From Thermococcus sp. M39 (lineage in GTDB: Archaea; Methanobacteriota_B; Thermococci; Thermococcales; Thermococcaceae): a stretch of DNA of 64,000 nt. The translations under genes and the position numbers were made by a program. Positions 1 to 5,787 of this stretch are shown one piece after another. Location: NCBI RefSeq assembly GCF_012027325.1, contig NZ_SNUG01000001.1, positions 1 to 64,000 of the forward strand. Reading direction: 5' to 3'. Position 1 is the stretch's first letter; each line of letters starts with the position of its first letter. The notes under the pieces were generated by a model. The model did no database searches. It was given only the letters and a program-made list of their open reading frames with translations, and was not told where the DNA came from.

Positions 1-196
1 TCGCTTCAGTCCTCTTCCTATATAGCACCCCTCACTATATACTCATACTTAACTTATATAAACCTTTCTATTTTATAGTTTTTTATCTAGAGCAAATTTT
101 AATTTGAAATTAATAAAATATTAAACCTGGAAATTTTAGTTTTGTCAAGGAAAATGAATATTAATAAACGCTAATGGACACTTAGAATTTGGAAGG

Positions 197-499
197 TTAA
201 AGTACTCCGCTCAACAACTTTAGAATTGTCAGAGCACTGATTATTTGGAAAACGATCTTCAGCTTTTGACTTCCTATTTTTACAGCTGTCTTTGCGCCGA
301 ACCAAGAGCCTATCACAACTGGAACCAGAATTGGAACCGCTAGAGAATAGTCAACAACCCAACGGTCAAGGTTTTGAGGGTTGAGGAACTCTGCGATTAT
401 GTGAAAAGTAAAGAATTGGTAGTATTTTCTCGTGAAGAGCAGGATCAGATTGCCCAAGTGATTTTGAGACTGTGTGAGAGACTCTAGAACGGCGGGCAC
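197..499 (-). pseudogene. Truncated TauE/SafE-type membrane exporter, C-terminal remnant
   Basis: The last 60 or so residues (NPQNLDRWVVDYSLAVPIL, then VVIGSWFGAKTAVKIG and a final hydrophobic helix) look like the C-terminal repeat of TauE/SafE sulfite-exporter-like permeases, in which a GA(K/R) turn separates two helices. Only about 100 residues are open, against about 250 in the family, and the first 35 residues do not resemble a permease helix. No ribosome site precedes the ATG. I read it as the 3' remnant of a permease gene cut at its 5' side, next to the accessory genes that follow. Family assignment is by eye from a short stretch, so it is moderate. Confidence 0.45.
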
Positions 500-577
500 C
501 GTGAATTGACTTTGAGGTCAATTCCATAACAGGCCCTGAAAATGTCAGTAAGTTGGACCTTAAGGTCAATTCACTCG

Positions 578-603
578 GGTAGAAAATAAAAGAAAAAAGA
601 GAG
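578..603 (-). terminator. Oligo-T terminator after the 604-1113 gene
   Basis: Read on the minus strand, the stop codon is followed at once by CTCTCTTTTTTCTTTTATTTTC. A closely similar tract follows the stop of the 3349-4170 gene. T-rich tracts without a hairpin are the usual archaeal terminator. Confidence 0.5.
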
Positions 604-1113
604 TCACTCAAACCTCTCAAGGACTGTGAGCAATTTCTCCCTGTTCTCCCATGCCTTAAATGCGCTTGGGTATATCAAGTTCGTCACTTCTATGAATCCC
701 GCGCTTGCAGTTGCCCAGAGATCCGCCGCTATCCCTGTGAGCTCTTCGACTCTAAACGATAGTGGGGGGAAGCTGGCGTTCTTGAACTCGTTTTTGAGGT
801 TTTCCAGCCTTTTCAATGCTTCCTCTTCTCCCATCTCTTTGAGTATTTGGGCTAGACGTTCTAGGATTTCCTCGATGGTTGCGTATACCAGTACGTGGAG
901 ATATGGGCACAAGTCACGGGTTAGGACTCCTAGCCTTCGTTTGGCTTCGCTCTTGACGTCTTCACTCTCGCCCTTGAGAACTACGTCCACAACCTTCGAA
1001 AGCACCTTCTCGCTGTCGCATAGTTCTTGCATGAGCCTTAGCGTTGCTGCCGCCCCGAGGGTTTCTCTTGGTGTAATCCTTACGGGGGTGGATGGGGCAA
1101 CGCACGCCTCCAT
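604..1113 (-). CDS. Unknown 169-aa protein of the integrated replicon
   Basis: I do not recognise this protein. It appears largely alpha-helical, with charged helices in the middle (EEILERLAQILKEMGEEEAL) and no signal peptide or membrane segment. The ATG at 1113 is chosen over the GTG at 1128 because GAGGTGG lies 6 nt upstream and a TATA box (1150-1157) is placed to start transcription about 15 nt before it. The gene lies on the minus strand like the unknown pair at 3349-4994, with the same promoter-leader spacing and the same kind of T-rich 3' tract. This suggests a common origin in the replicon that carries the primase and helicase. The IS607-type element lies just upstream of its promoter. 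Confidence 0.7.
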   Translation of the reverse strand: MEACVAPSTPVRITPRETLGAAATLRLMQELCDSEKVLSKVVDVVLKGESEDVKSEAKRRLGVLTRDLCPYLHVLVYATIEEILERLAQILKEMGEEEALKRLENLKNEFKNASFPPLSFRVEELTGIAADLWATASAGFIEVTNLIYPSAFKAWENREKLLTVLERFE

Positions 1114-1147
1114 ACCAAACCACCTCACGACGTAATAACGCGGAACC

Positions 1148-1160
1148 GGTATTTATACCC
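1148..1160 (-). promoter_or_regulatory. TATA box of the 604-1113 gene
   Basis: On the minus strand GGGTATAAATACC is centred about 40 nt before the chosen ATG, giving a leader of about 15 nt that contains GAGGTGG. A near copy (CGATGGGCATAAATACC) occurs on the minus strand at 5196-5213. An imperfect inverted repeat (GCAT..TAGTA / TACTA..ATGC, 1170-1195) lies just upstream and could be an operator. Confidence 0.55.
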
Positions 1161-1284
1161 ATCGGTCGGCATGTAGTAATATGCGCTACTAATGCTTGTT
1201 TTAAATGAATCATCTGTGTTCATTTGTGTTGATTGATGATTGTTTGAAGAAGCAGGCTGTTCTCTGGGTAGTGGCTATCGAAAC

Positions 1285-1293
1285 ATATAAATA
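1285..1293 (+). promoter_or_regulatory. TATA box of the IS607 resolvase, leaderless start
   Basis: ATATAAATA is centred about 29 nt before the GTG at 1318. Transcription would therefore begin almost at the start codon, and no ribosome site precedes it, so the mRNA is probably leaderless. Confidence 0.5.
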
Positions 1294-1317
1294 CTTTTGT
1301 TGCATACCGCCCTATAG

Positions 1318-1947
1318 GTGGCAAGTGTGCCTAAGTATTACAAGGCTTCTGAAGTTGCGGAACTCCTCAACTACAACAAGACTACAATAATCCGCTGGAT
1401 AAAGGCAGGAAAGATCAAGGGGCAGAAAATAGGCCGGGACTGGCGTATTCCAGAAGATGAAGTGAAGAGACTGCTTGGAGAAAAGGCCGAAGTAACTCGG
1501 GCAGTTCTTTATGCGAGAGTCTCGGGAAGAGACCAGAAAGAAGACTTGGAAACACAACTCAAACTCCTTGAACAGTATGCAGTTGGCAAGGGTTATCAGA
1601 TTGTCGAAGAAATAAAAGAAATTGCATCTGGGCTCAACGAAAACAGGAAAGGGCTCAAGAAACTCATCAAGCTTGCAAGAGAGAAGAAATTTGACGTCCT
1701 AATAATCACATATCCAGACCGGTTGACAAGATTCGGCTTCAAGTACCTTGAAGAGTTATTTTCGGCCTATGATGTGAGAATAGAAACAGTCTTCACCAAG
1801 GACAAAACCCCAAAAGAAGAACTCGTTGAAGACTTGATGACAATAATTACAAGCTTTGCGGGAAGGCTTTATGGATTGAGAAGCCACAAGAACAGGAAGT
1901 TCGTTCAGGAATTCAAAAAACTCCTTAGGGAGGTCGAAAAGGAATGA
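1318..1947 (+). CDS. tnpA: IS607-family serine recombinase (TnpA)
   Basis: A 209-aa transposase of the serine resolvase family. Residues 5-55 form a MerR-like helix-turn-helix (YYKASEVAELLNYNKTTIIRWI) that binds element ends. From about residue 60 comes the catalytic domain, with AVLYARVSGRDQ holding the nucleophilic serine, followed by the resolvase motif TYPDRLTRFG. Length and order are normal for IS607 transposases, and nothing is visibly broken. The start is a GTG at 1318, with a second GTG at 1327 as an alternative; neither has a ribosome site. The stop overlaps the tnpB start by ATGA. It should cut and join DNA with little target preference, moving the element by a circular intermediate, as known for the family. 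Confidence 0.85.
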   Translation: MASVPKYYKASEVAELLNYNKTTIIRWIKAGKIKGQKIGRDWRIPEDEVKRLLGEKAEVTRAVLYARVSGRDQKEDLETQLKLLEQYAVGKGYQIVEEIKEIASGLNENRKGLKKLIKLAREKKFDVLIITYPDRLTRFGFKYLEELFSAYDVRIETVFTKDKTPKEELVEDLMTIITSFAGRLYGLRSHKNRKFVQEFKKLLREVEKE

Positions 1948-3253
1948 TAACACTCACCAGAACCGTCAAGCTCGAAAGTTATCCCTAACAAGGGAAAAGT
2001 TCAGCAAACTAGTTGAAGTTTATTCTGAATACAAGCTAATTCTCCTTGAACTCCTTGATTATGCTTTTGAAAACAAAGTCAAAAGCCACGTCAAGCTCAG
2101 AAAAGCCCTCTACGAGAAGTTGAAAGAAGAATATCCAAAACTGCCGACTCATTACATTTACACGGCCTGTCAGGATGCTGTAACGCGGATGAAGAGCCTT
2201 CTCGAACACAAAAAGAAGGGAAAGGCAGAGACTGAAAAACCAGAGGTTAGAAAAGTCTCGATTTGGTTGGATGACGTTCTCTGGGATTACAAACGCTTCC
2301 CACAATTCACAGAGCGAGGTGATGGGTTGAGGACACTAATCGTCAGAGTTTCCACCAAGAATGGGCGGATTACAATTCCATTCAAACCGCACAAGCTTTT
2401 CTTCCACTATTTGGACAGCGGTTGGAAGCTCAAGGCTAATGTCAAACTCCAGATGGATTTTGAGAGGAAAGCCGTTTATGCTTTTCTCACCTTCCAGAAG
2501 ACTGTCAGAGTTCCAGAACTAACTGGAAAATACCTCGCAATAGACTATAACTTGAATAACATTACAACAGCGGCACAAGATTTCGTACTTCAAATAAAAA
2601 CAAACCTTGGGAGACAGGTCGAGGTTTATTCTGAAGTTTATCGAAAAATTCAGACAAGACATCTTGTTGGCTGGAGGAGGAAAACCCTCTCAAAGAAAGG
2701 AAAAAAGCTTCTTTCAAAGTTTGGTTCGAGGAGGAAGAACAGAAGGCTCGATGTTCAGAGAAAGCTTGCCAAGAAGCTTGTCGAGGTTGCAGGGAAGTAT
2801 GGATTGACAATCGCGGTTGAGGATTTGGGCAGAAACTTCAATCAGAGGATTACAAGAAAGAAGAAGGGCAAGAAAATTAGGAACAAGCTTCACAACATTT
2901 CTGCCAATGGGTTTTTGAAAGCTCTCGAGGAAAAGGCGTTAGAATTTGGTGTACCACTCGTGAAAGTGAACCCTGCATTCACTTCACAGGTTTGTCCTAG
3001 TTGTGGTGCTTTTCGTGTGAAGCCTGATGAGGACGCTCTGCGTCAGAGGGTTTTCAAGTGTCCAATTTGTGGTTTCGAGGCTGATAGGGATTTTGTTGCT
3101 GTCCAAAACCTTTTGGGGCTGTTTCCGTTCAGCCCAAAGGCTCATGAGTCACCAGTTGAGGACTCGGTGAGTCCTGTGATGCTGGTGGTTGAGGCCAACC
3201 TCCTGCACCACAAGAACGCATTAATAGTAATTGCTCAAGAACTGCAACAATAG
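1944..3253 (+). pseudogene. tnpB: IS607 TnpB (RNA-guided nuclease family) with a one-base frameshift
   Basis: The true start is the ATG at 1944, overlapping the tnpA stop. It encodes a normal TnpB N-terminus (MITLTRTVKLESYP) and then hits TAA at 1986. Losing one base in the CCC run at 1983-1985 explains this: reading on in the other frame gives LTREKFSKLVEVYSEYK and a continuous TnpB to 3253. The RuvC-like residues are present: Asp in AIDYNLNN, Glu in VEDLGRN and Asp in ADRDFVAV. A zinc finger (CPSC and CPIC) is also present. An open frame remains from the ATG at 2120, which would lack about 58 N-terminal residues. Either a sequencing error or a recent inactivation fits. TnpB proteins are known RNA-guided nucleases. 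Confidence 0.75.
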
Positions 3254-3270
3254 TAGGTGCAGGAGGAAAC
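3187..3270 (+). ncRNA. Candidate omegaRNA 3' stem at the end of IS607 tnpB
   Basis: A perfect 11-bp inverted repeat, CCTCCTGCACC (3199-3209) and GGTGCAGGAGG (3256-3266), straddles the tnpB stop codon with 46 nt between. A small hairpin GGTTGAGGCCAACC (3187-3200) adjoins it. The other TnpB in this window has the same arrangement with different sequence. omegaRNAs and the overlapping sense transcripts of archaeal tnpB genes come from this position, so this is a plausible guide-RNA scaffold; that is inference. Confidence 0.4.
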
Positions 3271-3327
3271 GGTTTATTTCCATTGAGAGAAGACATCGGA
3301 ACATCCTGACGCATCCACGAGGAAGGA

Positions 3328-3348
3328 TAAATTAGAAAAAGAAAAGAG
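3328..3348 (-). terminator. Oligo-T terminator after the 3349-4170 gene
   Basis: On the minus strand the stop is followed by CTCTTTTCTTTTTCTAATTT, nearly the same tract as after the 604-1113 gene. Confidence 0.5.
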
Positions 3349-4170
3349 TCACTCTGTGCCAAATAAGATTTCAAGGGCTTCTATGGTCTGTAGTGCCTTC
3401 TTGACGTCATTCAAATTCTGCAAATCTGTGGCACACCTGTACTTTCCAGTAGTCATTCCCCATACCTCCTCTAGTTGTGCGATTCTGTATAGCACTCTCA
3501 GAATGGCATTTTCAGTCATCAAGTCTATTTTCTTGAATTTCATGAGGGCCACTGTTGACTCCCCCTGCAAGTTCCTCTCAGTGAAGTACTCCACCATCTC
3601 TTGAACCCATTCGTTGTTCCACGCTAAAGCGCTCGTCAGTAGCTTCTTGAACTCCAGCGTAGAGCCAAGGAAATCCTTGGGGATAAGTATCAAATCTGCA
3701 TCCTTCCCAACGCGCAGTTTAGTCCTTTTCCACCCGCATATGAACACTGTGCCATTATGCTCATACAGGTAAATCATCTCACCATCCCATGATACTATAA
3801 ACCACCGCACTTCCCAATCGTCGAAAAAGTATGGCAACGCCCACCCATAGAACGGATAAACGAATGCGCTGCATTCTTCTGGAATTAGCGTCTTGTAAAA
3901 TCTGCACATCTCCCTGTCGTCTCTCGCATCATAAGGCTCCGTTGCCCTCCTTATCTTTTCTAGTAGTTCCTCACCACTCACCTTTTCCCTCCACTCACTG
4001 AAAACTTGATACGCACGGCGTACCTCTAGAAACCTTTTAACTGCCCCTAAAATGTAGCCATATGTCTCGTCGTCCCCGTATATCCACCTGACGGCTTTTG
4101 CAATTAAGGGAAGTTTGTCTCTAATGAATTCATAGAGCTCCTCTTCGCTCTTGAAAATTATGCCTGTCAT
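3349..4170 (-). CDS. Unknown replicon protein, second member of a tandem paralogous pair
   Basis: A 273-aa protein of unrecognised family. It is clearly related to the product of 4167-4994. Both begin with a segment of pattern F-K-(S/T)-E-E-E-L..FI..LPLI.KA.RWIY.D..TY. Both end with pattern (R/L).VLYR...L......TGKY.C..D...V..AL..IE.LE.LFG, and both share a middle helix pattern (L.W/LNN.W..E....F..R). The two otherwise differ strongly. The N- and C-terminal regions look helical, and a beta-rich segment (WFIVSWDGEMIYLY) lies in the centre. No membrane segment or signal peptide is seen. The ATG is preceded by GGGGGTGAGAG and overlaps the stop of the upstream gene by ATGA, so the two are co-translated. 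Confidence 0.75.
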   Translation of the reverse strand: MTGIIFKSEEELYEFIRDKLPLIAKAVRWIYGDDETYGYILGAVKRFLEVRRAYQVFSEWREKVSGEELLEKIRRATEPYDARDDREMCRFYKTLIPEECSAFVYPFYGWALPYFFDDWEVRWFIVSWDGEMIYLYEHNGTVFICGWKRTKLRVGKDADLILIPKDFLGSTLEFKKLLTSALAWNNEWVQEMVEYFTERNLQGESTVALMKFKKIDLMTENAILRVLYRIAQLEEVWGMTTGKYRCATDLQNLNDVKKALQTIEALEILFGTE

Positions 4171-4994
4171 TCTCTCACCCCCTCGACTTGTCCGAATAGG
4201 AATTCGAGCAGTTCAATTGCATCCAAAGCATCTCTCACGACTTTTCTGTCGATGCTGCATTTTTTGCACTCGTACTTACCCGTGATGGCCCTCATTGCCC
4301 CCAGCAGTATGTTCAATCTGTACAGTACTACCACAACGCTCTGCTCCTCCTCCCACCTCAGTTTTGACGTTGGTAAGTTTATGGGGATTCCCCTGCTTTC
4401 GAAATAGCCCTTGATTTCATCAATCCACTTGTTGTTCAAGTCCAGAAGCTCGACCAGTGTTCTCTTGAAGACTGGCAATGCCCTAATGAACAGCGCGGGG
4501 ATGTGCACTATCGCCGACTTTTTAACAAGTGAGGTGTAACGTAGTGATACTTCGTAGCCGTCTTCTTTGACTTTGAACAGACCGTCGTACTCCTCGTCCC
4601 ACTCTGTAAAGCTATATACGGCTGTGTGGTGGTAAAGTATGCGGCGGTACATGCCTGCTGTGAATGGAGAGTAGTACTCGTCCGGTATCATGATCTCGGC
4701 CCTTGCATCAAATGCCCACGTGGCTTCCACATGGAATTTGTGGTACTCTGACTCCTCGTTTTCAACGATACGTGCCAGCTCTTTATCGCTGACGCGTCCT
4801 TTGTTGTCCTTGAATGCATAGTATGCATACCACGCGCTGACGAATTTTGAGAATGCTGCAGACACATGCTCGTAGGTTTTTGTGTCGGCATATATCCACC
4901 TTATGGCTTTGTCTATCAGCGGTAAGTTCTTCTCGATGAAGTCCGTGAGCTCCTCCTCGGTCTTGAATACAACCTTAGCCTCGGCCCCCACCAT
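4167..4994 (-). CDS. Unknown replicon protein, first member of a tandem paralogous pair
   Basis: A 275-aa paralogue of the downstream gene, sharing N-terminal and C-terminal blocks (FKTEEELTDFIEKNLPLI; AITGKYECKKCS). I chose the ATG at 4994 rather than 5024. A GGGTGG site lies 6 nt before it, the TATA box at 5029-5038 would give a leader of about 13 nt, and the protein then begins at the same point as its paralogue. The C-terminal block has a CKKC pair where the paralogue has only one Cys, so metal binding is unlikely to be conserved. The function is unknown. Tandem, overlapping, diverged copies suggest the two proteins act as a hetero-oligomer, which is inference. Confidence 0.75.
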   Translation of the reverse strand: MVGAEAKVVFKTEEELTDFIEKNLPLIDKAIRWIYADTKTYEHVSAAFSKFVSAWYAYYAFKDNKGRVSDKELARIVENEESEYHKFHVEATWAFDARAEIMIPDEYYSPFTAGMYRRILYHHTAVYSFTEWDEEYDGLFKVKEDGYEVSLRYTSLVKKSAIVHIPALFIRALPVFKRTLVELLDLNNKWIDEIKGYFESRGIPINLPTSKLRWEEEQSVVVVLYRLNILLGAMRAITGKYECKKCSIDRKVVRDALDAIELLEFLFGQVEGVRE

Positions 4995-5027
4995 CTCGTA
5001 CCACCCAGGAGAGTAATAACACATGAG

Positions 5028-5038
5028 GGTTTATAAGC
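5028..5038 (-). promoter_or_regulatory. TATA box of the paralogous pair operon
   Basis: Minus-strand GCTTATAAACC is centred about 40 nt upstream of the ATG at 4994, the same spacing as for the 604-1113 gene. The 5039-5235 interval contains no convincing gene. It does hold a second minus-strand TATA-like site at 5196-5213 (CGATGGGCATAAATACC) with no good ORF behind it. Confidence 0.5.
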
Positions 5039-5235
5039 ATTACGATCGGGGGTAGTGATTATTTATGAACTCTTATTATTTGTTTCGAGATACTGGTATC
5101 GGGGAGTGTGGGGGCAGCATGATTCACACTCTTATGGACTTACCAACAAAACAGTTTTCATCTTGCATGCAAACTTCTGTTTGTAATTATGTGAAAGGGT
5201 ATTTATGCCCATCGATGGTTTCAAAATGTTCTATG

Positions 5236-5259
5236 AACAAAAAAGAGTAAAGAAAAGCC
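5236..5259 (-). terminator. T-rich terminator after the 5260-5685 gene
   Basis: Minus-strand sequence after the stop reads AGGCTTTTCTTTACTCTTTTTTG, a typical archaeal T-tract. Confidence 0.45.
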
Positions 5260-5685
5260 TTAGATGAGCTCTGCTATCATCATAAAGAGCTTTCTCGTTT
5301 TTTCTGGCGTGTAGGTGATCCAAGAATCATTTACTTCAACTAGCTGGATTTCTGCGAACCTCTCTACAACTTTCTTAACTTCCAGCCACTTTTCGTTGAA
5401 GTTAGAGCCGTTCTCAGCAGATTTTACGTTCAACCGCTGAAGAATATCCCTGACGTTTGTTCCCCCTTCCACGAGTTCTTTGAGCTCTTCTTCAAGCTCC
5501 TTGTCACCGCTCAGGTAAATTGCAAGCTCTATTAGCTCTAGCAGATGTATCTCTCGTTTTTTCATTAGAAGCCTGTGAAGGGTTATTGCCAGAGGCTGAA
5601 GCTTCTTCGGCATCAGCAGTTCGCTCAGCTCTGTGAGGGCCTCTTGTGGAAATAAGGGAATCTTCAACGGCACGACCACCGTCAT
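5260..5685 (-). CDS. Unknown 141-aa replicon protein, divergent from the primase
   Basis: I do not recognise this protein. It is predicted mostly helical, with a Leu-rich central part (HLLELIELAIYLSGDKELEEEL) and a C-terminal end that could be a winged-helix wing (VEVNDSWITYTPEKTRK). A DNA-binding regulator is possible but not shown. The start at 5685 is favoured because GAGGTGAGG precedes it; an ATG at 5712 in the same frame has no ribosome site but would suit a promoter shared with the primase. The gene is divergent from the primase gene with about 100 bp between, a common place for a replicon regulator. That role is inference. Confidence 0.6.
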   Translation of the reverse strand: MTVVVPLKIPLFPQEALTELSELLMPKKLQPLAITLHRLLMKKREIHLLELIELAIYLSGDKELEEELKELVEGGTNVRDILQRLNVKSAENGSNFNEKWLEVKKVVERFAEIQLVEVNDSWITYTPEKTRKLFMMIAELI

Positions 5686-5710
5686 TCTCCTCACCTCATT
5701 ATATACTATC

Positions 5711-5753
5711 ATTTATAGTAATATAGTTCTAACGATCCGTTATGCTTAAATAC
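5711..5753. promoter_or_regulatory. Divergent promoter region between unknown gene and primase
   Basis: Plus-strand CTTAAATAC (5745-5753) sits about 39 nt before the primase GTG and gives a leader of about 13 nt containing GGTGGTGAG. Minus-strand TATA-like sequences at 5711-5726 (ATAAAT and TATATTA) suit the divergent gene. Confidence 0.5.
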
Positions 5754-5787
5754 CCGTTACTCATTACGATGGTAATGGTGGTGAGAT

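Larger units (their letters stand above)
1200..3330 (+). mobile_element. IS607-type insertion sequence (resolvase tnpA + frameshifted tnpB)
   Basis: The element is defined by a serine-resolvase transposase gene followed, with a 4-nt ATGA overlap, by a TnpB gene, the standard IS607 order. The exact ends were not determined because IS607 elements lack terminal inverted repeats; the limits given are only the intergenic space on either side. A short inverted repeat AATCATC/GATGATT lies near 1208-1239. The element sits between two minus-strand genes of the replicon without visibly breaking either. Confidence 0.7.

Noticed and set aside
626-1135. Plus-strand 169-aa open frame
   Set aside because: Antisense of the 604-1113 gene, which has a TATA box, a ribosome site and a natural composition; the plus frame has none and is Ser-rich.
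1983-1987. Programmed frameshift in tnpB
   Set aside because: A single CCC run without a slippery heptamer or pseudoknot does not support it; a one-base loss is simpler, though kept as a possibility.
5065-5250. Plus-strand 61-aa frame with several Cys
   Set aside because: No ribosome site, no similarity, and it covers the promoter region of the minus-strand pair.
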